Positions 51,949 to 61,021 of a stretch of 64,000 nucleotides of DNA are shown piece by piece (position 1 is the stretch's first letter; each line of letters begins with the position of its first letter). Source of the stretch: Pseudomonas sp. Lineage in GTDB: Bacteria > Pseudomonadota > Gammaproteobacteria > Pseudomonadales > Pseudomonadaceae. The position numbers were made by a program, and so were the translations under genes. The stretch is from assembly GCF_002796985.1 (NCBI RefSeq), contig NZ_PEKX01000009.1, forward strand, positions 390,547-454,546. The letters run 5' to 3'. The notes beneath the pieces were generated by a model that was not told the origin of the DNA, searched no databases, and worked only from the letters and a program-made list of their open reading frames with translations.

Positions 51949-53396
51949 GCTTGCGCTCGATCGGAATTCTGGCCCTGCTGGCGCTCTTGAGCGCGCTCGG
52001 CGGCTGCGCCACCAACCCCGCCACCGGCAAGTCTGACTTCGTAATGATGAGCGAGCAGAGCGAGCTGGAGATGGGGCAGAAGTACAGCCAGGAAATCGCC
52101 CAGCAGTATCCACGCTACGCAGACGGCAAGCTGCAGGCCTATGTGCAACAGGTGGGCGAGCGGGTTGCTCGCGCCAGCGACCGGCCCAACCTGCAATACC
52201 ACTTCACCGTCATCGATACCCCCGACATCAACGCCTTCGCCCTGCCTGGCGGCTACATCTATATCCACCGCGGGCTGATGGCGTATCTGGGCTCGGAAGC
52301 CGAGCTCGCCGCCGTACTCGGTCACGAGGTTGGCCACGTCACGGCGCGGCACAGTGTTCGGCAGCAGAGCCAGTCCAGCGCCTGGGGCATTCTCGGCCAG
52401 GCCGTGGCCATCGGCACCGGCGTCGGCGCCGCCGCCGACCTCACCAATGTGCTCGGCACCGCCTTCGTGCGTGGCTACGGTCGCGACATGGAGCTGGAAG
52501 CCGACGGCCTGGGCGCCAAGTACCTGGCCCGCGCCGGTTACGACCCCACTGCGATGATCCAGGTGGTGCGGGTGCTGAAGAACCAGGAAGACTTCGCCCG
52601 TGATGAAGCGGCGCGCAAGGGACAGGCGGCCCAGCCGGTCGGCTACCACGGGCTGTTCGACACCCACCCGGACAACGATCAGCGCCTGAAACAGGTGGTC
52701 GGCCCTGCCCAGGCCCTGGCCGGCAACGGCCAGCAGGAAGTCGGCGCCGAGCGCTACCTGAAGGCCATCGACGGCATGCCCTTTGGCGACTCCGCCTCCA
52801 GTGGCGTGCGCCGTGGGCAGAGCTTCTACCACTCGGAACTGGATTTCACCCTGACCTACCCGGCCGGCTGGGGCATCCTCAACCAGCCGAGCGCCCTGGT
52901 GGGCTTTACTGCCGACCAGCAGGCCTATATCGGCATGAAGCTGGTGCAGCGCGAGGGCCAGCTGACCCCGGCGGAATACCTGCGCAAGGGCACCGGTGGG
53001 CGGCTATCGAACGAAGAAAGCTTCCAGCAAGCCGGCCTTCAGGTTGCCACCGGCGTGGTACCCGGCTCGCCGGCGCGGCGGGTGGCAGTGGTCTACCAGA
53101 AAGACCGCGCCTACCTCTTCGTCGGTGCGGTCAAAGGCCGCGCCTCCCTGGAAAGCGTCGACGACCAGTTCATGCAGGTCATTCGCAGCTTCCGACCCAT
53201 GCGCGCGGACGAGCAGAAGTACGCACAACCGCGCCGGATCGCCGTCGTTCAGGTCAAATCCGGGCAGACTGTCGAGCAGTTCGCGAAGGCTGAATCCGGT
53301 CCGGAAACTGACTCGATAAATCGTATACGTTTATTGAATGACTTGTATCCAACTGGTCAGCCAAAAGCTGGAGACTGGCTGAAAGTCGTACGCTAG
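51945..53396 (+). CDS. M48-family metalloprotease lipoprotein
   Basis: The 483-residue protein has a lipobox (LSALGGC, Cys23) and an M48 zinc protease domain: HEVGHVTARHSV (HExxH) and ELEADGLGAKYLARAGYDP (third ligand Glu). It resembles LoiP/YcaL-type outer-membrane quality-control proteases. From about residue 290 the sequence has an extra domain (YHSELDFTLTYPAGWGILNQ) and ends in a LysM-like segment (VKSGQTVEQFAKAESGPETDSINRIRLLN). Its ATG overlaps the nuclease stop (ATGA), so the two are translated together. Confidence 0.86.
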   Translation: MSLRSIGILALLALLSALGGCATNPATGKSDFVMMSEQSELEMGQKYSQEIAQQYPRYADGKLQAYVQQVGERVARASDRPNLQYHFTVIDTPDINAFALPGGYIYIHRGLMAYLGSEAELAAVLGHEVGHVTARHSVRQQSQSSAWGILGQAVAIGTGVGAAADLTNVLGTAFVRGYGRDMELEADGLGAKYLARAGYDPTAMIQVVRVLKNQEDFARDEAARKGQAAQPVGYHGLFDTHPDNDQRLKQVVGPAQALAGNGQQEVGAERYLKAIDGMPFGDSASSGVRRGQSFYHSELDFTLTYPAGWGILNQPSALVGFTADQQAYIGMKLVQREGQLTPAEYLRKGTGGRLSNEESFQQAGLQVATGVVPGSPARRVAVVYQKDRAYLFVGAVKGRASLESVDDQFMQVIRSFRPMRADEQKYAQPRRIAVVQVKSGQTVEQFAKAESGPETDSINRIRLLNDLYPTGQPKAGDWLKVVR

Positions 53397-53499
53397 AGGT
53401 CTTGACAGCAGGGGCTTGGGCTACCTTGGCAGGTGCGGGGTTTGTGCGTATGCTCGGACCCCCGTCTGTCCAACAAGCAACAAAAGCGGAAGTGCCCAA

Positions 53500-54768
53500 A
53501 TGTCTGATCTGAAGACCGCTGCCCTCGAATATCACGCCCAACCCCGCCCCGGTAAACTGAGCGTCGAGCTGACCAAGCCGACCGCCACCGCTCGCGACCT
53601 GTCGCTGGCGTACAGCCCGGGTGTCGCCGAGCCGGTCCGCGAAATCGCGCGTGATCCGGAACTGGCCTTCAAGTACACCGGCAAGGGCAACCTGGTCGCG
53701 GTCATTTCCGACGGCACCGCCATCCTCGGTCTGGGCAACCTCGGCCCGCTGGCCTCCAAGCCGGTCATGGAAGGCAAGGGTGTGCTGTTCAAGCGCTTCG
53801 CCGGTGTCGACGTGTTCGACATCGAAGTCGACGCCGAAAGCCCGCAGGCCTTCATCGATACCGTCAAGCGCATCTCCATCACCTTCGGCGGTATCAACCT
53901 GGAAGACATCAAGGCACCCGAGTGCTTCGAGATCGAGCGCGCGCTGATCGAACAGTGCGACATCCCGGTGTTCCACGATGACCAGCATGGCACCGCCATC
54001 GTGACCGCCGCCGGCATGCTCAACGCCCTGGAAATCGCCGGCAAGAAGCTGGAAACCGCGAAGATCGTCTGCCTGGGCGCCGGCGCTGCCGCCATCTCCT
54101 GCATGAAGCTGCTGGTCAGCATGGGTGGCAAGGTCGAGAACATCTACATGATCGACCGCCAGGGCGTGATCCACGCTGGCCGCACCGATCTGAACCAGTA
54201 CAAGGCGGTGTTCGCCACCGAGACCGACAAGCGCACCCTGTCCGACGCCCTGAATGGCGCCGATGTGTTCGTCGGCCTGTCCGGCGCCAACCTGTTGAGC
54301 GCTGAAGACCTCGCCCGCATGGCGCCGAACCCGATCGTCTTCGCCTGCTCCAACCCGGACCCGGAGATCCAGCCGGAACTGGCCCACGCCACCCGCAACG
54401 ACGTGATCATGGCCACCGGCCGTTCGGACTACCCGAACCAGGTGAACAACGTGCTGGGCTTCCCCTTCATCTTCCGCGGTGCCCTGGACGTACGCGCCAC
54501 CCGCATCAACGAAGAGATGAAGATCGCCGCCGCCCTGGCTCTGCGTGACCTGGCCAAGCAGCCGGTACCCAAGGACGTATGCGACGCCTACGGCGTGAGC
54601 GCGCTGGAGTTTGGCCGCGAGTACATCATTCCGAAGCCGATGGACAAGCGCCTGATCACCGTCGTTTCCGATGCCGTGGCCAAGGCCGCCATCGAGACCG
54701 GCGTGGCAACCCTGCCGTATCCGAAGCACTACCCGCTGAAGTCCGTCGAAGACGTCTTCAACGGCTGA
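53500..54768 (+). CDS. maeB: Malic enzyme (MaeB-type, short form)
   Basis: Malic enzyme decarboxylates malate to pyruvate with reduction of NAD(P). The 422-residue protein is the short bacterial form without a phosphotransacetylase-like extension. It shows YSPGVAEPVREIA, GKGNLVAVISDGTAILGLGNLG, the metal-binding FDIEVDAES and FHDDQHGTAIVTAAGM, and the Rossmann KIVCLGAGAAAISCMKLL. ATG 53500 (MSDLKTAAL) is the family start. A TTGACA at 53402-53407 may belong to its promoter but I see no matching -10. A terminator follows. Confidence 0.93.
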   Translation: MSDLKTAALEYHAQPRPGKLSVELTKPTATARDLSLAYSPGVAEPVREIARDPELAFKYTGKGNLVAVISDGTAILGLGNLGPLASKPVMEGKGVLFKRFAGVDVFDIEVDAESPQAFIDTVKRISITFGGINLEDIKAPECFEIERALIEQCDIPVFHDDQHGTAIVTAAGMLNALEIAGKKLETAKIVCLGAGAAAISCMKLLVSMGGKVENIYMIDRQGVIHAGRTDLNQYKAVFATETDKRTLSDALNGADVFVGLSGANLLSAEDLARMAPNPIVFACSNPDPEIQPELAHATRNDVIMATGRSDYPNQVNNVLGFPFIFRGALDVRATRINEEMKIAAALALRDLAKQPVPKDVCDAYGVSALEFGREYIIPKPMDKRLITVVSDAVAKAAIETGVATLPYPKHYPLKSVEDVFNG

Positions 54769-54786
54769 TTCGCGTCGGCTCACGAG

Positions 54787-54813
54787 AAACCCCGCTTCGG
54801 CGGGGTTTTTCGT
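54787..54813 (+). terminator. Terminator of the malic enzyme gene
   Basis: AAACCCCGC-TTCG-GCGGGGTTT is a perfect 9-bp stem with a TTCG tetraloop, continuing into TTCGTTTC. It lies 19 bases after the stop codon. Confidence 0.93.
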
Positions 54814-54909
54814 TTCTGGCGGGGCGCGGGGCACCGAGGGCTATGCTTAGGGAAGGGCGTCGTCCATTCATTCGCCGTGACGCCTGCCGGCTGCGACCGG
54901 GGAGGCACC

Positions 54910-56253
54910 ATGTCGAGGCTGCTTCGTCTATTCGCCTGTTTCCTGCTGCTTGGCGCAGGTGGGGCACTGGCGGCTCCCACGGCGGTGGTGCTGGAGGTGG
55001 AGGGTGCCATCGGGCCGGCGACCGCCGACTACGTGGTGCGCGGCCTCAGCCGCGCCGCCGATGAGGGCGCGGTGCTGGTGGTGCTGCGCATGGACACCCC
55101 CGGCGGGCTGGACAGCGCCATGCGCACTATCGTCAAGGCGATCCTGGTCAGCCCGGTGCCGGTAGCCGGCTATGTCGCTCCTGGTGGTGCGCGGGCCGCC
55201 AGCGCCGGCACCTACATTCTCTATGCCTGCCACATCGCGGCGATGGCGGCGGGCACCAACCTGGGCGCTGCGACGCCGATCCAGGTCGGTATGCCCAATC
55301 CCGAGCCCGCGCAGGGCAAGCCTGCCGACAAGCCCGATGCCACTGCTGGCACTCTCGAACGCAAGCAGATCAACGATGCGTCGGCCTATATCCGTGGCCT
55401 GGCGCAGTTGCGCGGGCGCAATGCGGAGTGGGCTGAGCGCGCGGTGCGCGAGGCGGTCAGCCTGTCGGCCGATGAGGCGCTGAAGCAGAACGTGGTGGAT
55501 GTCATCGCGCCTGACCTGCCCAAGCTGCTGACGATGATCGATGGGCGCCGTGTCAGCGTCGAGGGGCACGACGTGCGCCTGCAGGTGGCTGGCGCGGCGC
55601 TGGTGGAGCGCCAGGCGGACTGGCGGACGCAGCTGCTGGTGGTGATTACCGATCCCAGTGTGGCGCTGATCCTGATGATGATCGGTATCTATGGGCTGAT
55701 CTTCGAGTTCGCCAACCCCGGCATGGCGCTGCCCGGCGTGCTGGGTGCGATCTGCCTGCTGCTGGGGCTGTACGCGTTGCAGATGCTGCCGGTGAGTTAC
55801 GCCGGGGCGGCGCTGATCCTGCTCGGCCTGGCCTTCATGGTCGGCGAAGCCTTCATGCCCAGCTTCGGTGTGCTCGGGCTGGGAGGTATCGCCGCCTTCG
55901 TGGTCGGGGCGCTGATCCTGGTCGACACCGACGCCCCCGGCTACGGCATTCCCCTGGGGCTGGTGGCGGCATTGGCGACCGTCAGCGCACTGTTCATCGC
56001 CGGTGTTCTCGGCATTGCGCTCAAGGCCCGGCGCCGCGTCGTGGTCAGCGGTTCGGCGGGCCTGGTGGGCAGCCTTGCGACCATCCAGTGGGTGGCCGAT
56101 GACGATCCCTGCGCCGGCTGGGTATTGCTGCAGGGCGAGCAATGGCAGGTCCACGCCAACCGACCGCTGCACGACGGCCAGCGAGTACGGGTAATGGCGC
56201 GCAACGGCCTGAGCCTTGAAGTGGCGGCCAACGACGATTCAGGAGGTGTGTGA
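54910..56253 (+). CDS. NfeD-family membrane serine protease (ClpP-class)
   Basis: The 447-residue protein has a signal peptide (RLFACFLLLGAGGALA), an N-terminal ClpP-class protease domain (MDTPGGLDSAMRTIVKAIL, then PGGARAASAGTYILYACHIAAMA with the putative catalytic Ser and the Lys of RKQINDASAYIRG), four membrane segments (IYGLIFEFANPGMALPGVLGAI and following) and a C-terminal OB-fold NfeD domain (VVSGSAGLVGSLATIQW). Long NfeD proteins cleave substrates of partner SPFH proteins such as stomatin. Its stop overlaps the start of the SPFH gene (TGATG), which is the expected partner. Confidence 0.9.
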   Translation: MSRLLRLFACFLLLGAGGALAAPTAVVLEVEGAIGPATADYVVRGLSRAADEGAVLVVLRMDTPGGLDSAMRTIVKAILVSPVPVAGYVAPGGARAASAGTYILYACHIAAMAAGTNLGAATPIQVGMPNPEPAQGKPADKPDATAGTLERKQINDASAYIRGLAQLRGRNAEWAERAVREAVSLSADEALKQNVVDVIAPDLPKLLTMIDGRRVSVEGHDVRLQVAGAALVERQADWRTQLLVVITDPSVALILMMIGIYGLIFEFANPGMALPGVLGAICLLLGLYALQMLPVSYAGAALILLGLAFMVGEAFMPSFGVLGLGGIAAFVVGALILVDTDAPGYGIPLGLVAALATVSALFIAGVLGIALKARRRVVVSGSAGLVGSLATIQWVADDDPCAGWVLLQGEQWQVHANRPLHDGQRVRVMARNGLSLEVAANDDSGGV

Positions 56254-57023
56254 TGGGCTTTCCCTTCGGACTTTTGGTGGCGCTGATCCTGCTGCTGTTG
56301 CTGGTGCTCAGCGCACTGCGAATCCTGCGCGAGTACGAGCGCGGGGTGGTGTTCCAGCTGGGTCGCTTCTGGAAGGTGAAAGGGCCGGGGCTGGTGCTGG
56401 TGATTCCGGTGGTGCAGCAGATGGTCCGGGTCGATCTGCGTACGGTGGTGCTCGATGTGCCGCCGCAGGACGTGATCTCCCGCGACAACGTCTCGGTGAA
56501 GGTCAATGCGGTGGTGTACTTCCGCGTGCTCGATCCGCAGAAGGCGATCATCCAGGTCGAGAACTTCCTCGCCGCCACCAGCCAGTTGGCGCAGACAACC
56601 CTGCGCGCGGTGCTGGGCAAGCATGAGCTGGACGAGATGCTGGCCGAGCGCGAGCGCCTCAACCTGGACATCCAGAAGGTCCTCGATGCGCAGACCGACG
56701 CCTGGGGCATCAAGGTCGCCAACGTCGAGATCAAGCATGTCGACCTCAACGAGTCGATGATTCGCGCCATTGCGCGCCAGGCCGAGGCGGAGCGGGAGCG
56801 CCGGGCCAAGGTCATCCATGCCGAGGGCGAGTTGCAGGCGTCCGAGAAGCTGATGCAGGCCGCCGAGATGCTCGGCCGCCAGTCCGGCGCCATGCAGTTG
56901 CGCTACATGCAGACGTTGAGTGCGATTGCCAGCGACAAGAACTCCACCATCGTTTTCCCCATGCCCATCGAGTTGCTCAAGGGCCTGTTTGAGTCCAGCG
57001 GTAAGTCGACCAAGCCTGACTGA
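56253..57023 (+). CDS. SPFH/stomatin-family (slipin) membrane protein
   Basis: The 256-residue slipin has an N-terminal anchor (FGLLVALILLLLLVLSALRI), then the stomatin signature (REYERGVVFQLGRFWKVKGPGL, VRVDLRTVVLDVPPQDVISRDNVSVKVNAVVYFRV) and the coiled region EAERERRAKVIHAEGELQASEKL. Such proteins form large ring-like complexes in membranes and are cleaved by NfeD proteases. AGGAGG at 56241-56246 precedes ATG 56253. It is the second gene of the pair. Confidence 0.93.
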   Translation: MGFPFGLLVALILLLLLVLSALRILREYERGVVFQLGRFWKVKGPGLVLVIPVVQQMVRVDLRTVVLDVPPQDVISRDNVSVKVNAVVYFRVLDPQKAIIQVENFLAATSQLAQTTLRAVLGKHELDEMLAERERLNLDIQKVLDAQTDAWGIKVANVEIKHVDLNESMIRAIARQAEAERERRAKVIHAEGELQASEKLMQAAEMLGRQSGAMQLRYMQTLSAIASDKNSTIVFPMPIELLKGLFESSGKSTKPD

Positions 57024-57115
57024 AGGCAACGTCTGCCAGATGCTCAGTGTCTATAGTCCCAGGCTCATGCATTGACGCGTCCATTCCAGGACGAAGTGGG
57101 CGCCATGGGGGAAAG

Positions 57116-57889
57116 ATGAAACCTACCCTGCTGACGGCCCTGGCGCTGGCCGTCACCACTGGCCTGCTTGGTTGTGCGGGCACACCTCAGATGAGTTGGT
57201 CGCGCGCGGGCGACTCCGCGCAGCGTGCACTGGTCAGCCCGGATGTCTGGGCCCCGGTGGCCGGCGCGGCGGTGATCGCCGCCGGCAACTGGGATCACAA
57301 GTGGCAACGCTCGGCGAGCGATCACGACTGGCTCTTCGGTGGCGATGCCAACCAGGCCGCCGACCGCATGCTCAATCTCGCCACCGGCCTGAGCGTCGTC
57401 ACCGCCCTGGTGGCTTCGCCCAAGGACGTGAGCACCGAGGAAAAATGGAGCTGGCGCGGGCGCAACCTGACGCTGTTGGCGGCGGACCGCTATGCGGTGA
57501 CCGGCTTCGTCGAGGAGGCCAAGGAGTGGTCCGGGCGCGAGCGCCCCGATGGGATTCCCGACGACTCCTTCCCGTCCAAGCACACTGCCGTGACGGCCGT
57601 GCATACCAGCTTCACCCGACGCAACCTGGACTACATCGACATGGACCCGACCCTGCGCTACGGCGCCAAGGCCGGGCTCTATACGCTCGACGGGCTGACC
57701 GCGCTGTCGCGCGTGGAAGGGGACAAGCATTACCCCACCGACGTGCTGGTGGGGATGGCCGTGGGCAACTTCTTCGCCAACTTCACCTACAACCTGTTCC
57801 TCGAGGGGCCCGAGAGCGAGCGCTACAACGTGACGGTAGTGCCGGAAACCGGCGGCGGGATGAGCTTGCGCGCGGTGATGCTGTTCTGA
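57116..57889 (+). CDS. PAP2-family phosphatase lipoprotein
   Basis: The 257-residue protein has a lipobox (GLLGC, about residue 20) and the PAP2 phosphatase triad: KEWSGRERP (K-x6-RP), PSKHT (normally PSGH) and SRVEGDKHYPTD (SR-x5-H-x3-D). It would dephosphorylate lipid or other phosphoesters at the periplasmic side of the outer membrane or inner membrane. The PSKH variant keeps the histidine that acts as general acid. It begins 92 bases after the SPFH gene; no promoter was found. Substrate is unknown. Confidence 0.83.
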   Translation: MKPTLLTALALAVTTGLLGCAGTPQMSWSRAGDSAQRALVSPDVWAPVAGAAVIAAGNWDHKWQRSASDHDWLFGGDANQAADRMLNLATGLSVVTALVASPKDVSTEEKWSWRGRNLTLLAADRYAVTGFVEEAKEWSGRERPDGIPDDSFPSKHTAVTAVHTSFTRRNLDYIDMDPTLRYGAKAGLYTLDGLTALSRVEGDKHYPTDVLVGMAVGNFFANFTYNLFLEGPESERYNVTVVPETGGGMSLRAVMLF

Positions 57890-57953
57890 GGTTGGCGCGG
57901 CGGCAGGGGCAGCGTCTAGTCTTGCGACAGTTTCTCTCTGGACGACATCCCCG

Positions 57954-58688
57954 ATGCCGCTGCGCCTGTTGCTGATCTTCTTGTTCCTGTGCGTTTCCAG
58001 CGCAGCGTGGGCTGGGGAGGTATTGCGCATCGCCGCGGACCGCTGGCCGCCCTATGCCGATCGTCAGTTGCCGGGCAATGGCGTGGCCGTGCACCTGGTG
58101 CAGGCCGCGCTCAAGCGTGCCGGCTATGCCAGCGAATACATCGAAGTTCCTTGGCCACGCGTGTTGCATGGGGTGGCGAACGGCGAATACGACCTGGTGG
58201 CGGACGCCTGGTACGCGCCGGAGCGCTCGGCTTTCGCCGAGTATTCCGAGCCTTATCTGGTCAACCGCGTACGCATGATCAAGCGCCGGGGTTCGCCGAT
58301 CACTTTCGACAAGCTGGCCGACCTCTACCCGTACCGCATCGCCATGGTGCGCGGCTACGCCTACTCCAACGCCTTCAACAACGACCCGAAACTGCAGCGG
58401 GTGCCGGTGATCGGTTTCGTCAATGCCGCGCTGATGCTGCAGGCCGGCCGCGTGGACCTGACGCTGGAAGACGAGATCACCGCGCGCGTCCATTTCAACG
58501 GTGACCTGGCCGGGCTGAAGGGGCAACTGGAGTTCCTGCCGGTGCCGCTGACCGAGAATGGCCTGCACATTCTGGTCGGACGGCATAACCCGCACCACGC
58601 CGAGATAGTCGCGGCGTTCAACACGGCGATTCGTGAGATGCGCGAGGATGGCAGCTACGATGCGCTGATGCGCGAGCACGGGCTATAG
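57954..58688 (+). CDS. Periplasmic substrate-binding protein (SBP family 3-like)
   Basis: The 244-residue protein has a signal peptide (LRLLLIFLFLCVSSAAWA), followed by EVLRIAADRWPPYADRQLPGNGVAVHLVQAALKRAGY, typical of family 3 solute-binding proteins, and the second lobe (FDKLADLYPYRIAMVRGYAYSNAFN). Most such proteins serve amino-acid ABC transporters, but no permease or ATPase gene accompanies it. It may act alone, as a sensor or as a peptidoglycan-associated factor. It ends 29 bases before the convergent FUSC gene end. Confidence 0.82.
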   Translation: MPLRLLLIFLFLCVSSAAWAGEVLRIAADRWPPYADRQLPGNGVAVHLVQAALKRAGYASEYIEVPWPRVLHGVANGEYDLVADAWYAPERSAFAEYSEPYLVNRVRMIKRRGSPITFDKLADLYPYRIAMVRGYAYSNAFNNDPKLQRVPVIGFVNAALMLQAGRVDLTLEDEITARVHFNGDLAGLKGQLEFLPVPLTENGLHILVGRHNPHHAEIVAAFNTAIREMREDGSYDALMREHGL

Positions 58689-58717
58689 CGGTCGCTGCAT
58701 TCCCTTGTAGAAGCGCG

Positions 58718-60925
58718 TCAGGCGGCTTCGATCTGCTCCGCGCCGATGTCCTTCTTCAACAGATGCGCCGCCAGCGTGCGCAGCGGCGTGAGTTGTCGGC
58801 AAATGAGTGCCAACTGCGTCTGCACCAGCCGGTGGGCATCGTCCTGTTCCTCGGGCAGTTCTTCCAGGCGCTTGGCCAGCGCGTCTTCCTCGTCGCTGTA
58901 GATCTCCACCGGGCGTCTCTCGTTGAGGCGCGCGGCGATATCGTCGAGGCTGCTGGTCAGTCGTTCGGCGGCCTCGGCGATGAGGTCGTCATTCACGTCC
59001 GGCGGCAGCTGGTTGCGGTGCGCGCCGAGGGCGGAGAGATAGCTGAGCAGGGTGTGCGACAGCACCAGGAAGCGGAAGCCAATCTCCGCGTCCTTCCTGA
59101 AGTGGCCTGGCTCCAGGAGCATGTTCGACAGCGTGGTGGAGAGTGTCGCATCGGCGTTGTGTGCGTTACGCCGGGCAGTGCGGTAGGCGAGGTCGTCGCG
59201 CTTGCCGTTGGCGTATTGCTGCATGATCTCGCGCAGGTAGCGACTGTTGCAGGCCAGGGTGCCGCCGACCAGCCGATGCAGACTGCGCCCGTGCCAGTCG
59301 GGTAGCACCAGGAATACCGCGATGCCGGCGATCAGGGCGCCGAGCAGGGTATCGAACAGGCGCGGCAGGATCAGACCGTAGCCGTCACCCACCTGGTTGA
59401 AGCAGAACAGCACCAGCAGGGTGATCGCAGCCGTCGCCAGGGTGTAGCGCGTACTCCGCGTGGCGAAGAAGGCGACCCCGGCGACCACTGCCAACAGCGA
59501 CTGAATCAGTGGGTTGGGGAACAGGTCGATCAGCGCCCAGCCAGCCACCAGGCCGATCAGCGTGCCGAGGATCCGCTGCACCAGCCGGGTGCGTGTGGCG
59601 CCGTAGTTCGGCTGGCAGACGAACACCGTGGTCAGCATGATCCAGTAACCCTGGGTTGGGTGGATCAGGTGCAGCACGCCGTAGCCGGCGGCCAGAGCCA
59701 GGGACAGGCGCAGGGCGTGGCGGAACAGCAGCGAGGTTGGCGAAATCTGCAGGCGGATGCGTTCCAGCGCGTCTTTCAAGGAGCGCGGGGAACGGTCCAG
59801 CAGGGTGCTGTCCTGCTCATCGTCCAGCGAGTCGGGATTGCTCGCGCCGCTGAGCTTGCGGTCCAGTGTGGTGAGGTTGGCCGCCAGCGCGCCGAGGGAG
59901 CGCAGCAGCCCGCGCCAGGCCGGATTACCCTGCTGGCGCAGGTATTCCAGCGAGGCGTTGAGGTCGGCCAGGGCCAGTTCGCTGTCGTTGTAGTCGAATG
60001 GCTGGCGCAACTGGATGGCCTTCGCCAGTGCCTTGCACGCCTTGCCCTGCTGGTTGAGCAGGCGCTGGCAGCGGAACAGTACGTCGCTGTGGAAGAACGC
60101 CTCGGCCAGCTGGTTGTATGGGTAGTGCGAGGAGCTGGCACGCTCGTGGACATCCTGAGCGATGAAATACAGCTTCAGGTAGCGGCTGATCTTCGGGCTG
60201 CTTCTGGGGGTGGCCCGGCCGTGGGACAACCGCGCGAGGATGGTTTCCTTGGCCTGGTTGAGCGCCACCACCACCCGCCCGTTCTGCCGCGCCAGGGCCA
60301 GGCGCTGGGCCTCCACATCGAGGTGGCGCAGTGGCTCCAGCAGGGTCGACTTGATCTTCAGGTATTCGCCCAGTTCGAGGAACAGCCTGGCCAGGCTCTG
60401 CTGCACCGGCTGGTTGGCGAACAGCGCGTTCCACAGTACCGAGAGCAGCCCGTACCAGCCCGCACCGGCCACCAGCAGCAGCGGCTCGCGCCAGAAGTCG
60501 GCGGGCGTGCCGCCACGCTGGTCGACGCCGATCATGGTGTAGATCGACAGGATCAGGGTCGCCGAGGCGATCGCCGCGTAGCGCTCGCCCAGGGCGCCGA
60601 GCAGCGTCATGGCGAAGGTCGACAGCGCCAGGCCGGCGACGAACAGCAGCGGGTAGGGGTACAGCAATTCCACCGCCAACGCGGCGATGCTGAAGCACGC
60701 CAGCATCACCAGCAGCGCTTTCAGGCGGCCTAGCCAGTGGTCGTCGGTTTCCGCCAGGGCGCTGGCGATGACCCCGAGGAACAGCGGGATCACCAGTTCC
60801 AGCCGACCCTGCAACCAGCAGGCAAGCATCACCCCGCTGAGGGCGACGAACACCCGCAGGCTGTAGGCGAACTTGTCCAGCGCCCAGAGGCGCTGCAAAG
60901 ACTGGAGCAGGGGGGAGGAAAACAT
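58718..60925 (-). CDS. FUSC-family inner-membrane protein (YccS-like)
   Basis: The 735-residue protein has two sets of about five or six hydrophobic segments (residues 20-180 and 400-530), separated by a cytoplasmic region with QAKETILARLSHGRA and a long helix, and a C-terminal helical cytoplasmic region. This is the layout of YccS/YhfK of the FUSC family, related to aromatic acid exporters. Substrate is unknown. It is antisense to no real gene. ATG 60925 is preceded by CTGGAG-like sequence of moderate quality; the start is the family MFSSPLLQSLQRLW. Confidence 0.85.
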   Translation of the reverse strand: MFSSPLLQSLQRLWALDKFAYSLRVFVALSGVMLACWLQGRLELVIPLFLGVIASALAETDDHWLGRLKALLVMLACFSIAALAVELLYPYPLLFVAGLALSTFAMTLLGALGERYAAIASATLILSIYTMIGVDQRGGTPADFWREPLLLVAGAGWYGLLSVLWNALFANQPVQQSLARLFLELGEYLKIKSTLLEPLRHLDVEAQRLALARQNGRVVVALNQAKETILARLSHGRATPRSSPKISRYLKLYFIAQDVHERASSSHYPYNQLAEAFFHSDVLFRCQRLLNQQGKACKALAKAIQLRQPFDYNDSELALADLNASLEYLRQQGNPAWRGLLRSLGALAANLTTLDRKLSGASNPDSLDDEQDSTLLDRSPRSLKDALERIRLQISPTSLLFRHALRLSLALAAGYGVLHLIHPTQGYWIMLTTVFVCQPNYGATRTRLVQRILGTLIGLVAGWALIDLFPNPLIQSLLAVVAGVAFFATRSTRYTLATAAITLLVLFCFNQVGDGYGLILPRLFDTLLGALIAGIAVFLVLPDWHGRSLHRLVGGTLACNSRYLREIMQQYANGKRDDLAYRTARRNAHNADATLSTTLSNMLLEPGHFRKDAEIGFRFLVLSHTLLSYLSALGAHRNQLPPDVNDDLIAEAAERLTSSLDDIAARLNERRPVEIYSDEEDALAKRLEELPEEQDDAHRLVQTQLALICRQLTPLRTLAAHLLKKDIGAEQIEAA

Positions 60926-61021
60926 GCGCGTGCGGGACTTCCGGGTGTCTGCCGCTCAGACTAGCGGAACGTCTGCCGCGCTGCTATCGCGAGGGCGACA
61001 GGGTGTGGCACGGATGCTCTT

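Noticed and set aside
53402..53430. TTGACA upstream of the malic enzyme gene as a promoter
   Set aside because: Perfect -35 hexamer, but no -10 at 16-18 bases; best candidates are at 14 bases or over 40.
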